Origin: Haloarcula marismortui ATCC 43049
GTDB lineage: Archaea > Halobacteriota > Halobacteria > Halobacteriales > Haloarculaceae
DNA length: 64,000 nucleotides
Assembly (NCBI RefSeq): GCF_000011085.1
Contig: NC_006396.1
Location: forward strand, 1,178,001-1,242,000
Direction: 5' to 3'
Shown here: positions 1 to 9,100 of the stretch, piece after piece
Numbering within the stretch: position 1 is the first letter of the stretch
How the letters are laid out: each line of letters opens with the position of its first letter
Program-made: the position numbers and the translations under genes
The notes under the pieces: model-generated
What the model saw: only the letters and a program-made list of their open reading frames with translations
What the model was told of the DNA's origin: nothing
Databases searched by the model: none

Positions 1-150
1 GACATCGACAAGCACTCTATGTTCTACGCCGAGCGGATGGTCCTCGTCGGCCGCCCGGACGATGAGCCGATTGCAGAGCGGACCGGCTGGGAGTTCATCC
101 CACTCGCCGACGCCGCCGAGAAAGCGGACTGGGACCTCGCTGATGAGTGA
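1..150 (+). CDS. C-terminal end of an unrecognised protein (partial)
   Basis: The window opens inside a reading frame that runs without a stop to TGA at 148-150, giving 49 residues ending in DWDLADE. The composition is acidic and typical of a haloarchaeal cytosolic protein. The visible part has no cysteine cluster or membrane segment and I do not recognise the family. The 5' part lies outside the window, so length and function cannot be judged. The next gene begins about 50 bases downstream after an AT-rich stretch (tatatttataatg) that looks like a TATA-type promoter for the following cluster. Confidence 0.7.
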   Translation, partial: DIDKHSMFYAERMVLVGRPDDEPIAERTGWEFIPLADAAEKADWDLADE

Positions 151-198
151 CGCCGTATATTTATAATGCTTGCTGGTCATTGTCATACACGAACGACA

Positions 199-465
199 AT
201 GACACTCCGAACCGCGGTCCGACAGTCGAAGATACTCACGTTCGTGGTACTGGGTGCCTTCGTCTGGCTGTTACTGACGCTGTTCGAAGTACTGTCGACC
301 ATCGACCTCGCGACCGGCACAGCAACGTATGTCGGCCAGAACGCGCTGGGCGGCATCGCCGGGGTGCTGGTGTTGACCATCGTGCTCGGAGCGCTCGTGG
401 TCCTGTACTCCGAGATAACCGAGTCGGACCCGGCCCCACAGTCGTGGCCGCCATCCGAAGAATGA
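199..465 (+). CDS. Small two-helix membrane protein
   Basis: This 88-residue protein starts MTLRTAVRQSK and has two clear hydrophobic segments, roughly residues 14-33 and 50-70, with a short acidic C-terminal tail. An upstream in-frame ATG at 166 would add 11 residues, but it lies almost on the TATA-like box at about 159-166, so I prefer ATG 199. The stop overlaps the start of the next small zinc-ribbon gene, which overlaps the gene after that, so three short genes are translationally chained. I do not recognise a function; the family is probably haloarchaea-specific. Confidence 0.7.
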   Translation: MTLRTAVRQSKILTFVVLGAFVWLLLTLFEVLSTIDLATGTATYVGQNALGGIAGVLVLTIVLGALVVLYSEITESDPAPQSWPPSEE

Positions 466-605
466 CCTACTACAGTTGCGAGGAATGCGGCCAGATGATA
501 GACCTCTCGGCGTTCGAGGGACAGCCGCGCCGACAGGACTGTCCAGTGTGTGAGGAGACGACGCTGTGGACGCCCGAGTTCGAGGGTGAGGGGGTGTCGT
601 TTTGA
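462..605 (+). CDS. Small zinc-ribbon protein
   Basis: This 47-residue protein, MTYYSCEECGQMID..., has two CxxC pairs (C6/C9 and C27/C30), the signature of a compact zinc ribbon. Its ATG overlaps the TGA of the preceding membrane gene (ATGA), and its own TGA overlaps the TTG start of the following gene. Such mini zinc fingers are abundant in haloarchaea and some act in stress or biofilm regulation, but nothing here fixes the target. The overlap arrangement and intact cysteine pairs make a real gene likely. Confidence 0.75.
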   Translation: MTYYSCEECGQMIDLSAFEGQPRRQDCPVCEETTLWTPEFEGEGVSF

Positions 606-946
606 CGCTCGCCTTCGAGGTGAGTGACCGACTGTATGCGGCCGCCGAGGAGTGGGCTGACCGGCGATTAGAGGACATTGACGAGGCGATGGAGACGAAA
701 GTCGAGCAGGCGTTACTGGAGGTCGAGCACCTCGTCTCACAGTCCCACGACGTGGCGTTTGAGGTCGACGGTCGCGAGGTACGGTACGAACCAACAGCCG
801 AACTGGCCGCGTTGCTCCGTCGACAGGCCGAAGAGAGTGGCATCGACGAGAGCGCGGTCCTGAAGATGCACGTCGACCTCTACGCCAACGCGTTCCTTGA
901 TGAAGTTACGGACGAGCAGAAACCGCCGGGAACGCCGTCTGAGTGA
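602..946 (+). CDS. Acidic helical protein of unknown function
   Basis: This 114-residue protein starts at TTG (602), overlapping the TGA of the zinc-ribbon gene. The N-terminal half is predicted mainly helical and highly charged (ADRRLEDIDEAMETKVEQAL), followed by a short beta-like stretch (DVAFEVDGREVRYEP) and another helical region. It has no cysteines or membrane segments. Tight coupling to the zinc ribbon suggests the two products act together. I do not recognise the family. Confidence 0.7.
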   Translation: MTLAFEVSDRLYAAAEEWADRRLEDIDEAMETKVEQALLEVEHLVSQSHDVAFEVDGREVRYEPTAELAALLRRQAEESGIDESAVLKMHVDLYANAFLDEVTDEQKPPGTPSE

Positions 947-990
947 CGGCACCAAAGCTTAAGCCCGACCACTGAGACAGATGATACACA

Positions 991-1125
991 ATGGCACACG
1001 AAAAAAGCGAGTGGAAACCCAAGGGCGCGACAGAGACATTCAACGACTTCGAGGTCTGGGACCACGGCGTCTGGCCGGGTGACGTGAACCAGAACGACAC
1101 GACATCGGACGACGACGAGGAGTGA
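991..1125 (+). CDS. Acidic 44-residue microprotein
   Basis: This short frame opens at ATG 991 and reads MAHEKSEWKPKGATETFNDF, ending in an acidic tail (TTSDDDEE) and TGA at 1123-1125. A TATA-like stretch (gcttaagccc) sits about 35 bases upstream, fitting a leaderless transcript. The regular codon use, the acidic residues and the aromatic core (EVWDHGVWPGDV) look like a real haloarchaeal small protein. No function can be assigned. The gene stands alone between two other units. Confidence 0.55.
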   Translation: MAHEKSEWKPKGATETFNDFEVWDHGVWPGDVNQNDTTSDDDEE

Positions 1126-1185
1126 ACCGCTATCGGCGGCAGGTCTTGTCCTATTTTTGTGGCCCACCCTGCACGCGAGCGACAG

Positions 1186-2403
1186 CTATGGGGCCGGAAA
1201 GGCCCGTCTGTCACGCGGCGGGACGTAGAAGTTCGAGCGTGACGCGACTTCGATAAATTCCAGCAGGCCGTTGTTCTGCCGGTCCCGGAGTTCTTCGTGT
1301 TCTTCCCGGAGCCACCAGCCGTTCATCGCGTCCCGGACTTCCTCGAAATCACGCGGGCGTTCCTGGAGCGAGAGGAAGTGAATCCCGGCTTGGCCGCCGT
1401 CAATCGTGTTGAAGTCGCGCCGGAGGAGAAGCGGCTCCCCATCCTTGCGGGCGCGGGCCACTTTCTCGAAGTGGCCGACCGTTCCCTCGCTGCTCGCGTG
1501 CTCACGGACCATCTCGGCGAAGGGGAGGCTCCCTCTGTCGATGTCTTCAGGGGAGAACTCCGCCGAGAACAGTCGCTTGACGCGGTCGGACTGGGCGAGT
1601 TCCCACCAGTTGTCGAAGGCCTCGTTGATTCGTGAGAGGTGTATTGTCGTCCCGCCGGCGTAGGGGCCGTCGTCGATGGTGACGCGGTCCTCGCTGGCCT
1701 GCGTGCCGGCCCGGCCGGCAAAAAAGCCAGAGAACATATGTGACTCTTCGGGGATATCGGCGGGGACGCCTTCCGCGTCGGCGTGGGCCGCTGGAAGCCC
1801 TTCGCCGACGAACCCGCCGCGGCGGTCTGCGACAGAGAACACGTCGCCGAGTCGACCCTGCACCTCCGCATCCGCAAGCCTCGGCCGCGTGTCGAACATC
1901 GCCGACTCGGCGGCGGCGAGGTTCGACGGAACGTCGCTCGCAAGGACGAGCATCGCGTCGAAAGACTGCAAGTCGGGGTCGTCGGTCCGAGAGAGGACCC
2001 GCGGGCTGCGTATCGGGGACGAATCGAGCGACCCGTAGGTGTCGAAATAACTCGTCCCCCAGCCGAGCATATGCAGGAGCCCTGCACTGTTGAACTCGTA
2101 GGCGTCCTCCAGCGTCCGCATCGCTAGCTCGACGGTCTCCGCGGCAGAATCCGACGGGGCGGCATCAAGGTCGAGCATGAACAGTCGGAAATGACGTGGC
2201 AACAGGTCGTTGCCAGCGCCGTCGCTCCGAAGGCGCTCGTTCCAGGCGTGTTGCCGTATCGGGAGGTCGTCGGCCCGCGGGTTCGGGTCGAGGTCACCCG
2301 TCGGCGACTCCGCTTGCCTGGCTAGCAGGGATGAACAGCCGCTGAGACCGGCCGCTCCGGTGAGTGCGGAGAGCCGAAGTAGCAGCCCACGGCGCGAAGT
2401 CAT
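1186..2403 (-). CDS. Tat-exported lipoprotein, DyP-peroxidase-like
   Basis: This 405-residue protein has a twin-arginine N-terminus (MTSRRGLLLRLSAL) followed by a lipobox (LSGC, cysteine near residue 23), so it should be exported folded and lipid-anchored outside the membrane. The C-terminal third (about 290-370) has the layout of dye-decolorising peroxidases: a histidine in the GHFEKVARAR context, then LLRRDFN, then GIHFLSLQ followed by a helical end. This resembles the EfeB/DyP family, which binds haem, but the match is by eye and the first half is not recognisable. A distant or haem-less member is possible. It is monocistronic, divergent from the small membrane cluster starting at 2500. 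Confidence 0.6.
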   Translation of the reverse strand: MTSRRGLLLRLSALTGAAGLSGCSSLLARQAESPTGDLDPNPRADDLPIRQHAWNERLRSDGAGNDLLPRHFRLFMLDLDAAPSDSAAETVELAMRTLEDAYEFNSAGLLHMLGWGTSYFDTYGSLDSSPIRSPRVLSRTDDPDLQSFDAMLVLASDVPSNLAAAESAMFDTRPRLADAEVQGRLGDVFSVADRRGGFVGEGLPAAHADAEGVPADIPEESHMFSGFFAGRAGTQASEDRVTIDDGPYAGGTTIHLSRINEAFDNWWELAQSDRVKRLFSAEFSPEDIDRGSLPFAEMVREHASSEGTVGHFEKVARARKDGEPLLLRRDFNTIDGGQAGIHFLSLQERPRDFEEVRDAMNGWWLREEHEELRDRQNNGLLEFIEVASRSNFYVPPRDRRAFPAP

Positions 2404-2499
2404 GGTATACTATCACAGGGTAGGGCTACGCGGAGAAAAACTTTGTCTCATGAGAACAGGTCACAACGGTTTTTTACTTGCCAGTCCGTACCTCACTTC

Positions 2500-2649
2500 A
2501 TGTTAACTACACTCATGCACTCGGAATCGGGACTTAACCTCCCGTTTCCACCCGATATGGGTGCGGCAGTCCTCGGTGTCGGGCTGGTCGTCCTCGCTGT
2601 CATCACGTACGATATCTATCAGCAGCACTGGGCTGGGGACGGTACCTGA
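2500..2649 (+). CDS. Small single-span membrane protein
   Basis: This 49-residue protein starts at ATG 2500 (MLTTLMHSESG...), with an alternative ATG at 2515. It has one hydrophobic segment (AAVLGVGLVVLAVITYDIY) and a short polar end. A T-rich stretch (ggttttttacttg) about 25-30 bases upstream fits a promoter for ATG 2500, which decided the start. Its stop overlaps the start of the next membrane gene by one base. It is the first of three chained small membrane proteins. No family recognised. Confidence 0.6.
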   Translation: MLTTLMHSESGLNLPFPPDMGAAVLGVGLVVLAVITYDIYQQHWAGDGT

Positions 2650-2924
2650 TGGCCACCGAACAATCGAACTCCCGGCTGACTGCCGCGTCACTTCTCGGCT
2701 ATCTCCGAATTCTCGTCTACACCCTTGCTACGCTGCTGGCGTTGTCACTGCTTGTCGTCGGCACGATCGGCCTCATCGCCGAGCTCAAGGGAAGTTGGCA
2801 CTGGCAGATTCACCTCGAATCGACTATCAGTTACATCGGGCTGTTCGTCAGCCGCCTGCTGGTCGTCCTCGTCCCGCTGTTCGTGGTTCTCGTCGTCGGT
2901 CGGCGGGTGGTCCCCGATGCGTGA
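2649..2924 (+). CDS. Small membrane protein, two helices
   Basis: This 91-residue protein opens with a polar N-terminus (MATEQSNSRLTA) and has two long hydrophobic segments, roughly residues 20-43 and 57-83. Its ATG shares a base with the preceding TGA, and the next gene begins before it ends, so the three small membrane genes at 2500-3150 form one translational unit. The unit is convergent with the TorD/HdrA-like pair on the other strand. Whether it belongs to the anaerobic respiration locus cannot be told from sequence alone. No family recognised. Confidence 0.65.
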   Translation: MATEQSNSRLTAASLLGYLRILVYTLATLLALSLLVVGTIGLIAELKGSWHWQIHLESTISYIGLFVSRLLVVLVPLFVVLVVGRRVVPDA

Positions 2925-3150
2925 GCGATTGCGGGCGAACCCATTCGGGGTCGTCGCGGCCGCCTCGGTCACGCTTCTCTGCGTACTGGTCGCGGGCGCG
3001 GGAGCGGTCGCGGTCATCGCACAGTCGGTCAACACCTGGCGGTCGCTCTTTCTCATGGAACAGGCGATGGCGTTCCTGCTGCCCGCGGTGAAGGTTCTGA
3101 TGGCTGTCGGGCTCATCGCAAGCGTCGGGCTCGTGCTCCGAATCCGGTAG
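2917..3150 (+). CDS. Small membrane protein, two helices
   Basis: This 77-residue protein starts at ATG 2917 (MRERLRANPFG), overlapping the end of the previous gene by eight bases, the third in the chain. Two hydrophobic helices (about residues 11-35 and 50-74) are separated by a short polar loop containing NTWRSLF. The positive N-terminus suggests the start faces the cytosol. The longer frame from 2725 in this phase is a shadow of the upstream gene. Function unknown. Confidence 0.65.
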   Translation: MRERLRANPFGVVAAASVTLLCVLVAGAGAVAVIAQSVNTWRSLFLMEQAMAFLLPAVKVLMAVGLIASVGLVLRIR

Positions 3151-3158
3151 CCGCCCTG

Positions 3159-3785
3159 CTAGCCGATCTGGGCGACGATTTCGTCTTCGAAGCGGACGAG
3201 CCCTTCACAGATGAGCGCCGCTGCGAGGAACAGTCCGTCATCGGCCTCGTCGCGCATCTCGTCGGCGAATTCGACAACCCACTCGCTGAGGTGTTGCTCA
3301 ATGAACACCCGCTCGTAGCCGACGGTCTCCTCGTCGCCCTCTCGCTGGCGCTCGATGAGATACCGCAGGAACGCCATTTCGACGGCGATGAAGTCGTCCT
3401 CTTCGGGGTAGTCCTCGGGCGGTGCCCAGCCTGCCGCACCGTAGCTGGCATCGACCTCGGCGAGCCCTTCCCCGATGAACTCCGTGTCCTCGCGGTAATT
3501 CGTTTCGTGGGGCAACACCGGCGGTCGCGGGCCGACAAGCAGGTCCGTGTACTCCCGTTTGAGGGTGTCCTGCACCGCCGAAACCGACTGGTCGGCGTTC
3601 TCGTCGATCCACGACGCAAGCATCTCGAAGCCCTCGTCGAGCTGGTCGTTGATGGATTCTTCCGGCAGTTGCACCTCGCCGCTCAACAGTCCCTCGACGA
3701 ACGCTTCCTCGGGCACGTCCCAGAACACGTCGATAACGAAATCCACCAGTTCGAGGCGGGCCTCGTAGACGGCCGCGTCGTTCAT
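3159..3785 (-). CDS. TorD/DmsD-family molybdoenzyme chaperone
   Basis: This 208-residue, all-helical, very acidic protein has the features of TorD/DmsD/NarJ chaperones, which bind the Tat signal of a molybdoenzyme and hold it for cofactor insertion before export. The central stretch YTDLLVGPRPPVLPHETNY carries the family's typical proline-rich loop, followed by a second helical half ending in helices rich in glutamate. Its start overlaps the end of the iron-sulfur gene upstream (ATGA at 3782-3785), so the two are co-translated. The likely client is the Tat-tagged formate-dehydrogenase-type enzyme encoded divergently at 6.2 kb. Family assignment is good; the client is inferred from context. 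Confidence 0.82.
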   Translation of the reverse strand: MNDAAVYEARLELVDFVIDVFWDVPEEAFVEGLLSGEVQLPEESINDQLDEGFEMLASWIDENADQSVSAVQDTLKREYTDLLVGPRPPVLPHETNYREDTEFIGEGLAEVDASYGAAGWAPPEDYPEEDDFIAVEMAFLRYLIERQREGDEETVGYERVFIEQHLSEWVVEFADEMRDEADDGLFLAAALICEGLVRFEDEIVAQIG

Positions 3786-5917
3786 CGTTTCTCCCCCTGG
3801 TCGAACAGCAGACGACTCCGGCAGTCGCTACAGTACTCGAAGACGGAGTGGTCGGCATCGGGAGCCAGACCCTCGACCTGATCGCCGACCTCCTCCTCAA
3901 TCTTGTCGGCGGAGGCGACGCTGGTGAAGGGCTTGCCACAGCGGACACATTCCAGCATGTCGCCCTCGTGGACGGTCACCCAGGCCTCGCCGCCCCTGTT
4001 CTCGGGAAGCAGGGAGAGGTCCAGTCCGTCGTGCATCGTAATCGCCGTTTCCGGGCAGCCCTCCTCACAGAGGCCGCAGTTGACGCAGTCCGCGTGGTTG
4101 AACGCCAGTTCGCCCTCACCGGTCCGCTGGATGGCGTCGGTCGGACAGAGGTTCGTACAGGTCGGCGTCAGCGTACACGCGTCGTTGACATCCATAACCC
4201 CGAAGTCCTTCAGCCCGCGAATCACCTCGCGTTCGGGCTCGACGTGGTCGAGAATAGCTCGAACGCTCTCCAAGGTCCAGCCGTGGCTGTCGAAATCGGG
4301 GTTTGGGCGAGGGTCCTCCCGGTCGGCGTCGCTGCGGCCGGTCGCCTCGTAGCCGCCGGCCGGAATCGGTGTCTCGTCGAGCCCGAACTCGACGAACCCG
4401 GACAGCGACCCGACGAACGCCTCGGGGTTGCCGGCCTCGGGCGCAAAGAAGCCGACCCGGTCACCGAGCCCAAGGTCGGTTGTCGCCTGATTGAGCCGGT
4501 CGACTAGCTCTTGCTTGGGATCCGGGCCGGAGTGCAGACACGAGCCGCCACAGCCGACGACGGCGACGCCGTCCGCACCGGCCGCAAGCGCGTGCATGAC
4601 GTGTGCCTTGCCGACCGTGTCCGTGCAGTTGACCGAAACCGGAAGGATAGGCGGGTAGTCGAGGTCGCCTGACTGCACGGCCTTGCGTCCGTGCGCCCGC
4701 AGGCGGTCCATCGCGTACTCCGAACAGACGAACGCGATGACCTGGGTGTCGATACCTGCGCTGTCGCCCCGCGAGAGTAGTCCCTCGTCCGTGTCGTCTT
4801 CCAGCAACGCCTCGACCTCGCGGGCGAGCCGTCGGTTCGAGGGCTCGCGGAGCTGTGTCGCGCCCGTCGGACAGGAACTCGTACAGGCCCCGCAGTTCTC
4901 GCAGGCCACCTCATCGAACTCCACGGAGTCGATAGTCGGTCGGTCGACCGCGCCGTGAGGGCAGGCGTCGACGCAGGCCGTACATCCCTCCTGACTGGAT
5001 GCCCCGGCCGCACAGACATCCATCTCGAGGTCGAGGAACTGTGGTTTCTCGATGCCGCCCAGTTGCGATTCGACTGCGGCGATGGTTCCGGCGTCGACCG
5101 GCCCGGTGTAGAAGCCCAGCCGGCCGCCGCGAGCGTCGTCGCGGCCGCCGGGGTAGATGACCTGGTCGACTTCGACAGTACGGGTAACGCCGTCCAGATC
5201 GATGGCGTCGGTCGGGCAGGTGTTCGTCCACTCGCCGTCGGGCGCGTCCGGATGGATATCAACGGGGAACTCCGTCACCATCCCATCCGGCCCCTCGCGC
5301 ACACAGTCCATGCAGTCGATACAGTCGTCGGTGACGCGGGCCTCTAACGTGAGCTCGTACTCGCCGTAGGAGCCCTCGATGTCGACGACGCGCCCGCGTT
5401 CCATCGTCACGTCACCGAGCCCGTCAACGTCGGCGAAATCCCGCCCGTCCGCGATGAACAACACGTCGGCATCGTCGGTCAGTGACCGCGCCGCGCCGGG
5501 GTCGCCCACGACAGCGACGCGGTTCCCAGCGTCTTTCGACACCGTTCGCGACGGCGCTTCCTCACGGAGGCCGGCCTGTTTCGCGTTGATGAGACGGGCC
5601 GTCTTGTCGGTGGCCGCTGCCTCGTCGTGGACCCAGGCGCTGGTTTCCCGATGGTCGACGAACACCGATGCCTCGGGATGAAGGTCGTGTTCGTCGGCAA
5701 GCCCGCGGATGCGGTCCTGACACGACGGTTCCGGCGTCGTCGCGATGACCTGATCGAGATCGTACTCCTCGATGACCTGCGACATCCCCGCCAAGCCGTC
5801 CTGACAGAGCAGTTCGGAACTGGCGACAACATCGACATCGTCGACACCGTCCCGAACCGCTTCGAGGTCGATGTCACACGATCCCCCACAGGAACACACA
5901 AAGGCGCCTGTATTCAT
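3782..5917 (-). CDS. HdrA-like / MvhD(FlpD)-like multi-[4Fe-4S] protein
   Basis: This 711-residue cytosolic iron-sulfur protein is probably an electron-distribution subunit. The N-terminus (AFVCSCGGSCDIDLEAV, then two further conserved cysteines to about residue 67) matches the start of heterodisulfide reductase subunit A. The FAD-binding domain expected next is reduced to a short stretch around VAVVGDPGAA. There follow a ferredoxin-like motif near 200-235, a 2[4Fe-4S] segment near 300-355, an MvhD/FlpD-like domain near 390-500 (VGCGGSCLHSG), another 2[4Fe-4S] region near 585-640 and a C-terminal pair of CxxC motifs (CVRCGKPF, YCSDCRS). It is co-transcribed with the TorD-like chaperone and divergent from the formate dehydrogenase genes, suggesting it couples that enzyme to a cytosolic donor or acceptor. 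The electron partner is unknown. Confidence 0.75.
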   Translation of the reverse strand: MNTGAFVCSCGGSCDIDLEAVRDGVDDVDVVASSELLCQDGLAGMSQVIEEYDLDQVIATTPEPSCQDRIRGLADEHDLHPEASVFVDHRETSAWVHDEAAATDKTARLINAKQAGLREEAPSRTVSKDAGNRVAVVGDPGAARSLTDDADVLFIADGRDFADVDGLGDVTMERGRVVDIEGSYGEYELTLEARVTDDCIDCMDCVREGPDGMVTEFPVDIHPDAPDGEWTNTCPTDAIDLDGVTRTVEVDQVIYPGGRDDARGGRLGFYTGPVDAGTIAAVESQLGGIEKPQFLDLEMDVCAAGASSQEGCTACVDACPHGAVDRPTIDSVEFDEVACENCGACTSSCPTGATQLREPSNRRLAREVEALLEDDTDEGLLSRGDSAGIDTQVIAFVCSEYAMDRLRAHGRKAVQSGDLDYPPILPVSVNCTDTVGKAHVMHALAAGADGVAVVGCGGSCLHSGPDPKQELVDRLNQATTDLGLGDRVGFFAPEAGNPEAFVGSLSGFVEFGLDETPIPAGGYEATGRSDADREDPRPNPDFDSHGWTLESVRAILDHVEPEREVIRGLKDFGVMDVNDACTLTPTCTNLCPTDAIQRTGEGELAFNHADCVNCGLCEEGCPETAITMHDGLDLSLLPENRGGEAWVTVHEGDMLECVRCGKPFTSVASADKIEEEVGDQVEGLAPDADHSVFEYCSDCRSRLLFDQGEKR

Positions 5918-6150
5918 TAATCATGCAAAATCCTGTCCCGGTAATAGACCTTGCGGAGTGTTCACACATCTATTCATGAATTCAACCCTAAATACTGGGG
6001 AGACCAGAAAATTTCATGAACTATAATGGCTAACTATGACACATTTTATCATGGAGGGCATTGAATTTGTGCAACGGCTAGATAGACAATGACAAACCAG
6101 ATTGCGTGGCAAACACGGACAGCATCGGTGATGGGTGGGCACCAGTCACC
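5918..6150. promoter_or_regulatory. Divergent promoter with paired TTCATGAA palindromes
   Basis: This AT-rich gap separates the HdrA-like gene (minus) from the formate dehydrogenase gene (plus). The 8-bp palindrome TTCATGAA occurs twice, at 5973-5980 and 6013-6020, exactly 40 bp apart, so both copies would face the same side of the helix. TATA-like stretches lie nearby (ctataatgg at about 6021 and cattttatc at about 6043). A dimeric regulator binding both copies and controlling both directions is a reasonable inference; the regulator is not identifiable here. Confidence 0.5.
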
Positions 6151-9100
6151 ATGAGTACACAACAGGAACCAGTCTCACTGGATCTTGACCGGCGCTCGTT
6201 CATGAAGGCGAGCGCCCTCGCGGGCGGGGTCGCCCTTGGCGTCAGCGGCGCTGGTCGGGCACTTCAGGAGGACAGCGAGGAAACGGACGGGACAGATACG
6301 GACACCGAACTGACCAAGACGATCTGCAACTACTGCTCGGTGGGCTGTGGCTTCCGTGGTGAGCGGGAGGGTAATTCCTTCGTCGGCATGGAGCCGTGGC
6401 ATGAACACCCAATAAATGCCGGGTCGCTCTGCTCGAAAGGGGCCGGCATATACGAGACCGAACACTCCGAGAAGCGTCTCAAACACCCGATGATACAGGA
6501 GGACGGAGAGTGGCGCAAACTCGGGTGGAACGAAACGTACGACCGTCTGGCGACAGACATCCGGGCCCTGTGGCCCGACGACGACACCTCTCCGGACGAG
6601 GCTGTCGACGTCGACGCGGAGCACAGTCGCGAGAGCGTGATGTTGCTCGGCAGCGCCCATCACTCCAACGAGGAGGCCTACGCCATCAGGAAGCTGGCGG
6701 CGTTTATGGGTACGAACAACATCGACCACCAGGCCCGTATCTGTCACTCTACGACAGTCACGGGACTGGCAAACACTTGGGGCTACGGCGCGATGACAAA
6801 CACCGTTCAGGACTACCGGAACTTCGACCTGAACATCATCATCGGCCAGAACCCGGCTGAGGCACACCCCATCGCGATGCAGCACATTCTCGAAGGGCAG
6901 AAACGGGGCGGAACCATCCTCAATCTGGACCCGCGGTTCACGAAGACATCGGCTCACGCCGACGAGTTCATGCGGTTCCGTCCGGGCACCGACGTGGCTC
7001 TGATGATGGGCATCATCAAAGAGCTCCGTGACAAGCACGGGCTCGCGATGGACCCCGACGCGGACGAAATTGGGCAGAATATGCTCACTGACCGCGTCCA
7101 GGGCTGGGAAGACGTCGACGCGGAACTCGACGAGTACGACAAGGAGACGGTCGAGGAAATCACGTGGGTGTCCGCCGAGGACATAGAGCGCATCGCCGAC
7201 ATGATCGACGAGGCCCGACCACACGTCCAGATCGAGTGGGCGATGGGCGGGACACAGCACAACAACGGGACCCAGAACATCCGCTCGTACGCGGTGGCGA
7301 GCCTCGCCTCCGGGAGTGCGGCCCGGAGCGGTGGCGGGCTGCAGGTCATGCGCGGACACGCGAACGTTCAGGGAGCGACCGACCTTGCGGTCGCTAGCCA
7401 CATCCTGCCGGGGTATTACGGTCTGTCACCGGGTGGCTGGTCGTGGTGGGCTGAAATCTGGGACCGGACGCCCGAGACCAGCGGCGACACGTCGTTTGCG
7501 GATATGTACAACCGGTTCGAGCTGATGTCGCCGGAGAAGTACGTCCGCCAGAGCCCGACCTACGAAGGGAGTGAGGACGCGGATTCGCTGCCGCCGAACA
7601 CCGCCCACGGGCCGAACAACCCGGCGGAGAACTCGATGATGTTCCAGAACGGGCTGACCGTGGCCCGCTGGTTCGAATCGGCGCTTGATCAGGAAGACCG
7701 GTATCAGGAAACACCGATCTACCAGCCCGACCAGACGAAAATCGCGGTCTTCTGGGGGCACTCGGCGAACTCTATCAGCGAGATGGAGCAGATGAAAGAG
7801 GGGATGGAGAACCTCGACCTGCTGGTCGTCGTCGACGTGTTCCCCTCCGTCGCGAGCGTCCTGCCGGATTACGAGGACGGACCGCCGGTACTGCTGTTGC
7901 CGGCGTCTAGCCAGTACGAGCACTACCGGTCGCTGACCAACACGAACCGGTCGGTCCAGTGGTCCGAACCGGTCCGCTCGCCGGCACACAACTCCAAGCC
8001 GGACCTCCAGATCATGCAGGAACTGGCCGGCTATCTAGGCTTTGGCGAACACTTCGACTGGGGCGCGGGCTCGGAGCTATACAATGGCAAGTCCTCATAC
8101 GAGGGCGTCGTCCGCGAGTTCAACCTCGGGACGAACACCATCGGCTACCGGCAGACGCCCGAACGGCTCCAGCAACATCTGGAGTACGACTACGCGTTCT
8201 CCAACGAGGACCTCAAAGGAGCCGAAGGAACGCCTGTCGCGGGCGAATACTGGATGCTCCCCTGGCCCTGCTGGGGCGAAGACCATCCGGGGACGCCGAT
8301 TATCTGGAACGACGATCTGGACCCCAACAACGGGGGGCAGGACTTCCGGACCCGCTGGGGCGTCTCGGCACCCACGCCTGAAGACTGGGCCGATATGCCG
8401 ACAGACGACGACTACCCGATGCAGGAGACGCTCGACGCTGTCGGCGACCGCTACGAGAGTCAGGAGGAAGCGCTCGATCTGACCCGGGCACCGTACAACC
8501 CCGCATGGGCCGACGACGACGACACGGCTGCGGACGGCATGATCCACGGCATCCCGGAGTACCCTGGCTGGAAGGTGACGCCGCCACAGAGCCTCATCGA
8601 TCCGAATCAGGAGGTCCAGCCAGACGAACTCACCATCCCGCAACAGTACGCACTCGACAATCAGGAGTCGGTGTACACCGCCGCGCAGGCGCTGAACAAC
8701 CCCGACACCGGGAGCGCAGTGTTCGACGAGTATCTCGAAACGATGATCGGGGAAGGCGTCGACCCCGAATTCTACGAGCAGTACGACTTCAAACAGCCCG
8801 ACGCGCCGACCGGGCGCGGCCGGGCACGCGCCGTGGTCTGGAGCTTCCTCGATAAGGTGCCGGTGCACCGCGAACCCATCGAGGGGCCGGACACGGAACT
8901 GCTGAACGAGTGGCCGGCGAACGGCCAGCAGCGGAACTTCTACCGACTCGACCAGAACAACCTCGTCGAACAGGAACAGGCGACGGACATCATCCACAAT
9001 CAGGACGACGGGCCAGATCTGGACACGATCATGACCAGCGGTCGGCAGGTCGAACATCAGGGCGGTGGTGCGGAGACGCGGAACAACATCCACACCGCCG

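Noticed and set aside
6106..6150. GTG start for the formate dehydrogenase subunit
   Set aside because: It would put 15 extra residues before the normal Tat motif; ATG 6151 gives a standard Tat signal position.
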